From Magnaporthiopsis rhizophila (taxonomy: Eukaryota; Ascomycota; Sordariomycetes; Magnaporthales; Magnaporthaceae), in assembly GCA_003049465.1 (NCBI GenBank), contig PYSS01000004.1, positions 62,001 to 126,000 of the forward strand: a DNA stretch of 64,000 nt, given 5' to 3'. Under the pieces are notes generated by a model. That model was not told where the DNA came from and made no database searches. It worked only from the letters and a program-made list of their open reading frames with translations. Below, one piece after another: positions 32,400 through 42,936 of this stretch; position 1 is the first letter of the stretch, and every line of letters starts with the position of its first letter. The position numbers and the translations under genes are program-made.

Positions 32400-33568
32400 A
32401 TGTCCAATGGCTCTAGCAAAGGCAGCTCCAAGTCTTGTGAGAGATTCCTTTTCTTTGGTTGTCTTTGAAACACAATTCGCCAGAAAAAAAAAAAAAAAAG
32501 AGAATAGAAAAAAGCCCCGCCATAAGTCTGCGCCTCTAACAGCGATCCAACATCTCCCATTTAGCCTTCCACTTTGTAGCCGGTCTCGGATCCGGCATCC
32601 TCTCGGCCGCCCTCTTGCAGCCCATCGACCTGCTCAAGACGCGGGTGCAGCAGTCGGGCCACCACAGCCTCGTCCGCTCGCTCGCCGAGATCCGCGCCTC
32701 CCCGCGCGGCCTGGCCGGGCTCTGGCGCGGCACCGTCCCGTCGGCCCTGCGCACCGGCTTCGGCTCCGCCCTGTACTTTAGCTCCCTCAACGCCATCCGC
32801 AAGGCCGCCGCCGTCCACATCCCCTTCCTGGCCGTGCCCCAGAGCAGCAGCGACCCACCCACGACGACGACAATACCCGGCGCATCCGACCGCGATGGCC
32901 GCCGGAGCGACAGCAGCAGGCTGGTGAAGCTGTCCAACACGGGAAACCTACTAGCGGGCGCGACGGCGCGCGGGTTCGCGGGCTTCGTGCTGATGCCGCT
33001 AACCGTCATCAAGGTGCGGTACGAGTCGTCGCTGTACGCGTACCGGTCCGTCGCCGGCGCCGGCCGCGACATCCTGCGCGCCGAAGGGCCGCGCGGCTTC
33101 TTCGCCGGCTTCGGCGCCACCGCCATCCGCGACGCGCCCTACGCGGGGCTCTACGTCCTGCTGTACGAGCAGGCCAAGCGTCGTTTAAGCAGCGCCCTTT
33201 CCTCCCTCCCGAGTGATAACGACGACCACAAAAACAACAGGATGGGAGTGTCCCGTGCCGCGGCTGTAAACTTCAGCTCGGGCGTGCTGGCCGCCACGGC
33301 GTGCTCGGTCGTCTCGAACCCGTTCGACGCCGTCAAGACGCGCATCCAGCTGCAGCCGCACCGGTACCGCAACATGCTCCGCGCCGCACGCACCATGCTG
33401 GCCGAGGAGGGCGCGCGCTCGCTCTGGGACGGGCTCGCGCTGCGCATGACCCGCAAGGCCCTGAGCTCCGCCCTCGCCTGGACCGTGTACGAGGAGCTCA
33501 TCATGCGCGCCGAGCTGAGCTGGAGCATGGGAGGGGCGGCCTCGTCGAGGACCGAGAAGACGCTGTGA
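32400..33568 (+). CDS. hem25: Mitochondrial glycine transporter HEM25/SLC25A38
   Basis: Exons 32400-32436 (37 nt) and 32565-33568, 346 aa. The intron has GTGAGA, a CTAAC branch and a TTTAG acceptor; the junction gives SNGSSKGSSKSS-FHFVAGLGSG. Three carrier repeats each have the P-x-[DET]-x-x-[KR] motif: QPIDLLKTRVQQ, MPLTVIKVRYES and NPFDAVKTRIQL. The second, with T in place of the acid and then RYES, is the distinguishing mark of SLC25A38/HEM25. Conserved GLWRGTVPSALRTGFGSALY and GFFAGFGATAIRDAPYAGLY follow the first two repeats. The protein sits in the inner membrane and brings glycine in for 5-aminolevulinate, the first heme precursor. A Ser/Thr/Asp-rich loop of about 40 residues between repeats 1 and 2 is a fungal insertion. 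Confidence 0.95.
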
Positions 33569-34410
33569 TGTCTATTCCGACTTCTCGAGACCTACCTTCT
33601 GACAACCCCTTTTCTTTCTTTGTACAATCTTTGATGTCTTCTTTGTCCATCGTTGATGGCATCTGTAACACCATCAGCAAGCAACTGATTCCCCTCCCGC
33701 CTTTTTATCCCTTTTTGTTTCCCCGCATGAGACGCGTGATTTCGTATATACCCTCATCGAGAACCGGAATTAAAAAGTTGGTCATTAAGCAGCGTTCGGA
33801 CCCCATCAATTCTATGCCTACTTTGGGACTGCACGAGCCCAGCATTTTCTTGGCTGCTCACGTTCCAGCTGCTTTTAATGAATTTCATAGATCTGAGCTC
33901 ATGAAAGAAAAAGTCACCATCCAACTAGCTAAATACCTATCCTAAACACAAGAAACAACTGAACAAATATGGGAAATGGAGAAAATGGTTAGGAAACAAG
34001 TGGCCAAAGCGCCCTGATCATCCAGGCAATCTCACATCTTCCATCGGAAAGCGAACCAATGATCCAGCAAAGCGTTCATTGGAACGAAACGTAAAGGCCT
34101 TCCGGAGAAGACCGAGGACTTGAAGCTAAAGGGGAAAACTAAACCGAAAGAAAGGGACCGAACAAAAACAAATCCGGAGGGGCAGTGAATGAGCAGGGAA
34201 TTGTAGTGATGGGAATAGTGACATATATCCTCCTTGCAGAAGCGAGGGGGGTGGGCAAGGGTATTTCTTCATGGTTTCGTTACTTTTTTTCCCCCTTCTT
34301 TCTGTGTTTCTGACTTCACCTTTCTGTTTTGCGCCCCTAGAATTCATCCGACACCCGTTCTTACTGCGCCCGCACAAGCAGAGAATCATGCACCGGCACA
34401 CATAAAGTGT
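33569..34410. other. Convergent intergenic region
   Basis: AT-rich 3' flanks of hem25 (plus) and the DUF8035 gene (minus). No gene. Confidence 0.65.
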
Positions 34411-36108
34411 TTAGCGAGGCTGGGCACCGGCGAGGTACATGAGCAGGCTGGGCGACCGGGATCGCTCGCGCTTCTTCTTGACGAAGATGAAGTCGTCCTT
34501 CTTGCGGTGGCGATGGTCATCGACTTTTATCACAACCTCCTGCTTCAGGCTATCGTGATGATGAACCGTGTCATGGTGGTGGATGTTGGTTGTGGCCGCC
34601 GCCCGCCTGTCACGGATGATCCGAGTGTGCCGCCAAAGCTGATCTTGCTCCTCTTCGGGGACCCAGCGCTTGATGAGGAGATAATTGGGGTCCTGTTGAT
34701 ATGTATCATGTCCAGTTAGTTCCTGATCTCACCGTAACAAAAACTCGAGACAAAAAAAACGTACCTGTGGGTCAAGATCGTAGTCGATGCGGAAGGCGTT
34801 GAGAGTCTCAATGGAGAGATGGCGACGAGCCATGCGAGTGTAGGTGGCGCGCTCTTTGCCCTTGTCCTTGGGCTTCTCTTCCAGACTGATCTTCTCCTTC
34901 TTCATGATGGCTTGGATGTGCTTCTCGTCGACACCAGCATTGATGAGATCCTCCTGCAGGCGACGCTGATACTCCTTGTCGGCAGCCTCCTTGGCCTCCC
35001 TCTCCTTCTTCTCCTTCTCGGCCAGCTCGGCCTTGTAGCGGGCGATGGCCTCCTGATCGGCCTTTTCACGCTTTGCCTTCTCCTCAGCCGCCTTTTTCTC
35101 TTTCTCGAGGCGCTTGATCTCGTACTCGCGATGGATGCGCTCCTCCTCGGCCTCACGATTTTTCTTCTCCTCGGCCGCCTTCTTCTCCCGCTCGAGGCGC
35201 TTGATCTCGTACTCGCGGTGGATGCGCTCCTCCTCGGCCAGACGCTGCTCCTTCCGGCGGATCTCATCGAGCTCCCGCTTGGCGCGCCGGAGCTCAAACT
35301 CCTCCTCCGTCTCCTTCTCACGCCGGCGCTCATCACGCTCGCGCTCGTGGGCTTCCTTCAACGCCCTGAGCTCCTCGGTGGTGCGCTGGTAGTCCCATTC
35401 GTCCCTGCGTCGCACGAGCTCCATCTGGGTGGCCTCGCGCTCCTCGCGCTCGCGCTCGCGATTGCGCAGCTCCTCAGCCTCCCGGCGCGCAAGTATCAGA
35501 TCCACCTCCATGCGAGGGTTCATAGGGGGCGGCCCAGGCGCGGGCCCAGGCGCGGGACCGGGCACCACTTGAATGGGTGGCGGCGGCGGGACGAAGCGGT
35601 GCTGGCTGTGGTGACGGCTGTGGTGGCTGTGGTGGCTGCGGCGCGAGTAGATGGTCGAGCGGTCCGACTCGGAGTCGGAAGACGAGGCTGAAAGGTTGGC
35701 ATTATCATTGTTATAGTTATTGATAACAATCTGGTTGTTGCCGGCGGGAGGGGCGCGCGGCTGCATCTGGGGCGGCGCTTGGGGCGGCGCCTGGGGCTGG
35801 GGCGAGGGCTGAGGGCGGCCCCGCGGCGAGGGAGGCGAGGGCCGCTCGCGCGACTTGGAGCGGGCGCGCACAAGAGTCTGCTCCGACACGACCAGGCGCT
35901 CCGGGCCCTGCTCCCAGTACGGGCGAGGCGGAGGGTCGCGGTCGCGGGGCCGGGCCGTAACGTAGTTTACCTGGCCTCGCTGAGGCTGAGGAGCGCCTTG
36001 GGCGTGTCGCAACCGGATGCTGATCTCCTCATCATCCTCATCGCTCATGTAATAGTCGTCGGGACTACGACGACGAGGAGGGTATTCGTCTTGGTACCGG
36101 CGACTCAT
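34411..36108 (-). CDS. DUF8035-domain coiled-coil protein
   Basis: Exons 36108-34765 and 34692-34411, 541 aa; the 72-nt intron (GTACGT donor, CTAAC branch, AACAG acceptor) joins LDPQ to DPNYLLIK. The N-terminus is Arg/Tyr/Asp-rich (MSRRYQDEYPPRRRSPDDYY) and then Pro/Gln-rich and disordered. Residues of about 205-390 form a long, highly charged coiled coil with a near-exact 29-residue tandem duplication (EEERIHREYEIKRLE followed by K/R-EKKAAEEK). The C-terminal domain (YTRMARRHLSIETLNAFRI, then DPNYLLIKRWVPEEEQDQLW and HTRIIRDRR) resembles the fungal DUF8035 family. The tail is basic with Arg-Ser repeats. Function unknown; nuclear or cytoskeletal roles are equally possible. Expression is probably constitutive, but nothing in the sequence settles it. 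Confidence 0.87.
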
Positions 36109-38491
36109 CGTGGCGGTGGGGTGACAAGACCTGTGTCAGGGGCAAGCAAGCAAAGCCCAAAAAAAAAGAAAGAAAAAAAAAATCCAGAGACTGTTCCTAA
36201 GTCAGTGCCGCTTTCCAAGGGGCGGTCAGGCAGGCAGCACTCGACGACGACGAAGCCAGACTGAGTGTCCAGGGCGTGCGAGAGAATGGAGGACGAAGAC
36301 GTACGGAACAACGAAGGGATGTCCCACGACAAGGGCCGGAGATCAAGCTCGCCCAATGCGCCGGATGATGTGGTGTGTGTGGCCTGAGGGAGGTGTTGTT
36401 GGAGTTGACAGAAAAAGCTTACGGTTTGAGAGTCTCTTCTCTGTTTACGCAGAGCCGCCGGGGATGGAACAGAATGGAAGGAAGATTGTGTCAGCAGCTC
36501 GCAGGGTGGGAGAGGGGTTTTTTTCTGTTTCCTAGCTGTTAGCCTGTCAGCCAGCGGGGCGGGCTGGGTGTGACCTGGGTTTTATTATCAAACGCGGGTG
36601 GAAGAGCGAGAGAAACGGGGGAGGAGGGGTGACCAGGGCAGGGAGGGGGCGGCAGTGTGGTGGGAGCCTCACACAGGCACCCTCACCCCCGCTGCTGCTG
36701 CTGCCGCTGCCGCTGCCGCATCCTCTCGACAGGTGGCCGGACCCCACGGCCAGGCTCTGGCTGGCGGCGGTCTAGGGTGGCGGGTGGGAACAAGGCCGTC
36801 GACTGGCAAGTCGCGGCGGCATGTGTGAGCCGTGCGGGCTCCATCAGCAACGCTAAGCAGCCCACTGCAGAGACGCCGACTCCCCCTGAGCTGCGGCCCA
36901 TGCAAGGCCTGCGCCCTACAGGAATTCTCCAGAACAGGCAAGCGACTGACTGGGCCGACTTGAGGTGCTACCACGTCGTAAAACGAGCGGGCCCGCTCGG
37001 AGCCAGTCGACCGGTCTCAAATTCAATTCTGCGAGTTGGCTTCCATGGCGGGCGCTGCTATTTGCAGCACACCCCTCCTGCCCATCTCCATCTGACAGCG
37101 GGGCCGACTCTGGTTGGTCAGGATCCGGGTGGTGGGGACGTGTTGGGGGCTGGAATAAGCGGCCGGCCCATTATGCGCAGCGCAATCCAGGCCACCACTT
37201 TGTGCACCCGTCTGTCCACCACGTTTCGGTGCGATGTGATGCGAGCGGTTCTGCCGATCATGTTGGGCGATACGGGGACAGGCGGGCAAGGCTTTGTGTT
37301 AAGGTGGGAGGGTGGAAGAAACCGCTCACCTTGCACAAAAGCGTGCGTGCATGACCCCGTAACTCCGTAGCACACCTCGAAGGGAGGGGCAACATACCAA
37401 CAAATAGCGCCGGGCTCGGCTTAGCGGCACGTGCGGATAAGACAAGAAAGAGTTCCTCGTCGCACTTGGGTGACACTGGATAGGTTGCTGGGAGCCCGAC
37501 CTTTTCGCAGCCCAATGATGGCATGGCCTATCAACGGTCAATCCGCATGTTGCATGCACCTCGCCACGATGCTTCTGCATTTGCGTGCTTGCCGCGACGG
37601 GACATGCCACCCCAAAACTTTGCACTGTGCACGTTGTCGAGGTCTCCGGCCTGCCCGACGGGACCACCCAGACGCAGACAACGGGCAGCAATTTTAAGGA
37701 TGGGTGGCAGCGGGTGGTAGGGCTGGGAGCCTGCCACCTGCCACCTGCCACCTGAAAGTCCAGCAGGGAAAAAAAGGCAGAGCAAGCCCTGGCGGCAGTC
37801 CGTCCGATTCTCCTGTCGTTTCAGCTCCCAAGTGGGACAGAAACGCCCAACCCAGTCAGGGGTTGTGCTTCCACCCTTGGCTGGAAGATGGCGTTCCCTG
37901 GATGCCAAGTGTCCGATAGGGTAGGAAATTGGCCTGCAACGACTCCTGTCTTCCTTCTCCCATAACATATCACGAGTAGGTATTCGCGTTATGATTGCTG
38001 CGTTGGTTTTGGAACTCCTATGCGCCGGAGTGGGTAGCGCTGCCGTGTCGTCGCACCGCCCACCAAAGCCAGCGGCTATACGCGCCGGCCGAGATTTGTC
38101 AGTCTTGACCTGTTCGACCAACGCACCGCTGGGGCAGAACCTGATCGACACATCCATGTCTCGCCAAACAGGCCTGGTTGGGTTCCTGAATCTCTCCACT
38201 TTTGAATGGGACTCGAGGGCCTCACAATTCAAAGACAGTGAAAGCTTGCTCTTGACAATATCCCAACCGATTCAACACGGCAGGGTATTTTGTTTATTTT
38301 TATTCCAAGACAGAAGCAACCAGGTCCCAGAATCCAAGCCTGACTCTCTAGATATGGGGCATCCTCTTCAACCCCCAGGTTCGGGGTAACGTCGGTGGCT
38401 AGGCACGCACCTTCATATAAATTACATCTCTCCGCCGCCATCGCACGCTCTCGACAAAAAGAGCCAGCCCCCTTCAACAATGTGCTGTGTC
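36109..38491. other. Intergenic region, 2.4 kb
   Basis: Upstream of the DUF8035 gene and downstream of the TMEM205-like gene. It holds a purine-rich leader (36150-36182), a small 7-bp tandem repeat at 37729-37752 and only chance frames. Confidence 0.6.
37729..37752. repeat. Short tandem repeat (GCCACCT)n
   Basis: About three and a half copies of a 7-base unit, GCCACCT, in non-coding DNA. Confidence 0.7.
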
Positions 38492-39357
38492 TCACTGGAT
38501 CAGCTTGGCGAGTGTGAAACCGTAGACAACGGTAGCGATAAACGTCGTCATGTTCAGCAGAGATGAAATGCCGTGGAGCTTCCCGAATCGCTTGTTGAGC
38601 GCGATCATCTCGTCCGAGTGCGGCGCTGGATCCCAGCTCCGCTTTCCGTCCTTCTTTTCTGCAGACAGCAAAGAGAAGGCCGAGTTAGCATCGAAACAGA
38701 AATCACCCCATGTATTAGAGCTCGTCTCATCTCACCCTGAGCCCGCCTTTCAGCCATGCACGTGGTCGTGGCGGGGAGCAGCACGACCAGGTTCAGCAGC
38801 GCCGTCGCGAGAATGGTGCCCAAGGGCACCAGGACGGCCCATCGGCCGGACTCATGCAGGACGCCCGGCACTCCGGCCGGGGTCGCCGCCAGCGCGCTGC
38901 TGGACGAGCCGGGCCAGGTCACAGCCAGGGCGACGGGCAGGATCGTCTGCATCGAGAAGTAAATGGGGAACAGCTTCTGCTGCACGGCGGAGAACTGGGG
39001 CCGTGGCAGAACCCTGATCATGACGATCCCATTGATGAAAGACTGTGGTGTGTGGTGTTAGCGTCGGCCTTATAGAACGACGCCCGTGGATGGAGATGCT
39101 TGAGTGCTGCGCTGGCCAGGATTTTTTTTTTTTTTTTTTTTTTTTGAATTTATTTTTTTCGAAGGTGACTTACATGAAAGAATGTCGTGCCCAGGAGGGT
39201 ACCATATCTACGGATGTATTGGTCAGTGCCATCGCATAACGTATTGAACAAACAATCCATATGCTGGCCGTGCGGGAGTGGGTGTCCATAGCGAGACGCT
39301 AACATACGATATGATATGGTACGGGGCCGGCGAGAAGATGATGGAACGATTCGACAT
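38492..39357 (-). CDS. TMEM205/DUF4149-like membrane protein
   Basis: Four exons, none visible as one frame: 39357-39308, 39207-39174 (34 nt), 39042-38736 and 38658-38492, giving 185 aa. All junctions are GT-AG and in phase. The start reads MSNRSIIFSPAPYHIIS, then YGTLLGTTFFH, then SFINGIVMIRVLPRPQFSAV and QQKLFPIYFSMQTILPVALA, the core of the TMEM205-like domain. The C-terminus has DEMIALNKRFGKLHGISSLL and a last helix (TTFIATVVYGFTLAKLIQ). Four membrane spans are predicted. Fungal members are uncharacterised membrane proteins; the human homologue is linked to cisplatin resistance. A T-run (39122-39145) lies in intron 2. Upstream is a TATA-like sequence and a shared promoter with ku80. Confidence 0.9.
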
Positions 39358-39840
39358 GATGATATTGGATCTGGTCCACTTTGGGATAGCGCGATGAGGT
39401 TGGTTGCGAGGAAGAAGATATTGGCGCAACTTTCTTGCTCTCTCTGGCTCTATTTCTTTCTTCCTCCTTCGCTTTCCGATAGTTTCCGGCTTTATATACG
39501 AAAAATCAAAGGCAAAAATCCACGGAAGCTTCGGAAGCGATGGGCTGTTCGAAGATGGAGACGGTCCGAATTGACGAAACCTTGACGAATGGCTGAACAC
39601 AGGCTCCAGATACCACCTGTCACGTGCTTTCGCGGCAGCTTCCCGTTCGTTTCGATCGCGCCGCCCATGCAATTTCCCCACGTCCAAGTGCTGCCTAAAG
39701 TCAGTCTGATGACGGCATCCATCTGCCCTCGATAGAGGGGACAACCTACAATAGAAAAGGAGCTCGTCTCGGTCTTTTATCATGTAACTCTGCGCGCGAA
39801 CTAATTTTTCCCTCAACCACCAAAAATCACCGCCGCAAAC
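39358..39840. promoter_or_regulatory. Bidirectional promoter, TMEM205-like / ku80
   Basis: The 483 bases between two divergent start codons. TATATAAA on the minus strand (39498-39491) sits about 135 bases from the TMEM205-like ATG; I see no TATA box on the ku80 side. Confidence 0.6.
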
Positions 39841-42355
39841 ATGGCGGACAAGGAGGTGACCGTTTTCATCGTCGACCTGGGCCAGACCATGGGCAACTGC
39901 AACGGCGGGCGCGTCGAATCGGATCTCGACTGGAGCATGCGCTACATCTGGGACAAGCTCTGCACCATCGTGGCCGCGTCGCGCAAGACGTGGCAGGTCG
40001 GCGTCTTGGGCCTGCGCACCGACGACACCAATAATGTCCACCACGAGGGCAATGAGGACGGCTATGAGAACATCTCGGTCCTGCAGCCCGTCGGGCCTAT
40101 GACCATGACCTCGCTCAAGGAGCTGCGTGACAAGATCAGCCCCAGCAGTACCCAGACCGGCGACGCCATCTCGGCCATTGTCGTCGCCATAAACCTGATT
40201 GATAATGCCGCGCCTCAGCGGTTGAAGTATAAACGCAAGATCGTGCTTGTCACCGACGGCCTGGGTCCCATTGACGAAGACTCGCTGGACGACATCTGGG
40301 CTCGCATAAACGAGCTCAATATCGAGCTTACCGTGGTGGGGGTTGACTTTGATGACCCGGAATATCCCTTCAAGGAAGAGGATAAACCTCGGGCCAAGGT
40401 ATGCTTCATCTCATGGGTCACTCAGCTTAAAGTGAACACCTACTAACAGTCAGCTTTAGGCCAAGAATGAGAAACTCCTGAGGACCCTGACTGGCAATTG
40501 CAAGGATGCTGTGTTCGGAACCATGGCCGAGGCCGTGAAGGAGCTTGAAAACCCCAGAATCAAGCCCACCAGACCGTACAAGACCTTCGATGGTCACCTG
40601 ACGCTCGGAGATCCCAAGGTGTACGGCGACAGTGCTCTCAGCATCCGTGTGGAGCGCTACTTCAAGACCAAAGCCGCACATGCCGTCTCCGCCAGCACCG
40701 TGGTGGCTAAGTCTGAGTCCGGCGCGGAGGGAACCCAGTCGACCCGCACGGCCCGCGCCGGCGAGGACGATAGCGTCCCGGCTGACGAAAAGCTCACTGG
40801 ACTTCACACGGCCAGGAACTACCGTATTAAAGATGAAAGCGCCCCCGGCGGCAAGCGGGACGTCGCGTTTGAATCGCTGGCCAAGGGCTACGAGTATGGG
40901 CGGACAGCCATCCATATCAGCGAGTCCGAGCACAACATCACCAAGCTCGAGACGACCAAGGAGTTTACCATCATCGGCTTTATTCCCAAGGAAAGGGTTG
41001 GTTTAGCCTCCCGCTTTTCCCAGTATTCCCGCGCGTCCTTGAGGCGTATTTAACACGATAGTCAAGAGTGTTTTGTGGCCGCTGATCTGACACTTAAACC
41101 TGCAGTACGAGCCTTTTCTCAACATGGGAGAGGCCTGCGTGACCCTCGCCGCAAAGTTCAGCGAGAAGGACGAAATTGCGCTGTCGGCTCTCATCAACGC
41201 GCTATACGACACAGAGTCATATGCGGTCGCCCGACTGGTCGCCAAGGACGGCAAAGATCCGCAGATTGTGCTGCTCATGCCTGAGAGCGACGTCGATTTC
41301 GAGTGTCTGTACGACGTGCCGCTGCCGTTCGCCGAGGATCTCAGACACTACCAGTTCCCGCCCCTGGACAAGGTCGTCACCTTGAGCGGCCAAACCATGA
41401 CAAAGCATCGCCTGCTACCAAGCGACGAGTTGGAACAGGCAATGAGCGACTATGTCGACGCCATGGATTTGTCTTCATACAACGTTGGTGAAGATGGCGA
41501 GTAGGTTGTGTTCCGGTGAGACCCCTGTTTTCACCTTGCTGACTTGCTTCGGCAGACCCTCGGAATACGCACCAATAGACGAGACATTCTCACCCATGAT
41601 CCACCGTGTCAACCAGGCAATCCGGCAACGCGTAGTGCATCCCGACAAGCCACTGGAGCCAGCGACGGGCGTGCTGACACGCTACTCGGTGCCGCCCGAA
41701 AAGCTTGTCGCCAAAGCCGCCGATCAGATCAAGGAACTTGTCCGAATCGCCGATGTCAAGAAAGGTATGCCGTCATCTAATATCACGACTGGTAGAAATA
41801 AGGTGCCTAAATTATTTAGCATATCTGTTGCTTGCTAACTGTTGGAAACCGCCTCGTACAGTTCCGCCCAAAGTCAAAGGCAAACGCCGGCGCGAACCAG
41901 TCAAACCAATATCCGGGCTGGATGTGGACGCACTCCTGGACAAAGAGGGGCCCAAGAAGCGGGCCAAGATCTCCGTGGAGAACTCGGTACCCGAGTTCAA
42001 GCAGCTGCTGGCGTCGGCGGACGAAGTATCCACCATCGAGGACGCGACACGGCAGATGGGCGTGATCATACGGAACCTGATCCATGACAGCATGGGCGAC
42101 TCCAACTACGACCGAGCAACCGAGAACCTGCGTGTTATGCGGGACGAGCTCGTGGCGCTCGAAGAGCCCGAGTTGTACAACGACTATCTCCGCTCGCTCA
42201 AAAAGAGCATAGCGGCGGGTGAGCTCAGCGGGGACAGGCGCGAGATGTGGTGGCATATCAAGCTCGGGAAGCTGGGATTAGTGTCCAAGAAGGAGTCGGA
42301 CGTCTCTAACGTGACGGAGGAGGAGGCTCTCGAGTTTCTGCGTACCAGCGTGTAG
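39841..42355 (+). CDS. ku80: Ku80 (NHEJ DNA end-binding subunit)
   Basis: Five exons: 39841-40398, 40460-40996, 41106-41500, 41556-41764 and 41862-42355, giving 730 aa (mus-52 in Neurospora). The vWA-like domain starts at EVTVFIVDLGQTMGNC and includes KIVLVTDGLGPIDEDSLDDI. The beta-barrel that encircles DNA covers about residues 240-500 (KPTRPYKTFDGHLTLGD, EFTIIGFIPKERYEPFLNMG, QIVLLMPESDVDFECLYDVP). The helical C-terminal Ku domain includes SVPEFKQLLASADEVSTIED and ends EEALEFLRTSV, without the DNA-PKcs-recruiting tail of vertebrates. With Ku70 it binds double-strand breaks and starts end joining. Intron 2 has an atypical GTTGGT donor, the others are canonical; intron 1 has a perfect TACTAAC branch. 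Confidence 0.97.
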
Positions 42356-42936
42356 GCAAGTTTGTTGTAGGAACGGATCTTGCTCGAGGTTATTATACTC
42401 CTGAGCAGAGGTTGTGATGTATGAAATGTGCGGAATGAAATGAAAATGCATTGATGCGTTGAAAATGGAGGCAGTGCCTGCTCAAACGGGTTTGTTGGTA
42501 TCGACCAACAGGCGAGCGTTTGGTCCAAATTGCAGTGTTTTGTTTGGTTCGACGTCCCAGGCACCACCAAGTCCAGCATTTAAAGCCGGCAAAGATACCC
42601 CCATAAGACATCTGCCGTGTTAGCTCACCGACTGCAAAGCCTTCGGACTACGTAAGTGTAAAAGTACCTACTTCCTCAGCATGTTCTCTCAGTCTAACGT
42701 GGTGAGACCGCCCCCTCTCTCAGCTATTTGACAGGCACGCCTAGCTCGGCCCTCGTTGGTCGCCCCTTCCCGAAGAGGAGTCACACGGCTCCCACATACA
42801 CCCGTTAGCTAAGGCTACGGGCAAAAGACGCCGGGTGCAATCACTCTGATGTTTGATTGCCCTCAGCTCATTTCAGGAAATTCCGGTCACCTCTTCATCC
42901 GCCCCAAGGTTCCTTCCCGTCTCTCGGGCACGCACA
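42356..42936. other. Intergenic region
   Basis: Between ku80 and the exonuclease gene, both plus-strand. No gene; the last 100 bases are probably leader. Confidence 0.65.

Noticed and set aside
34819..35691. 290-codon Leu-rich frame on the plus strand
   Set aside because: Exact antisense of the Glu/Lys-rich coiled coil; the apparent Leu repeat arises from GAG/AAG codons read on the other strand.
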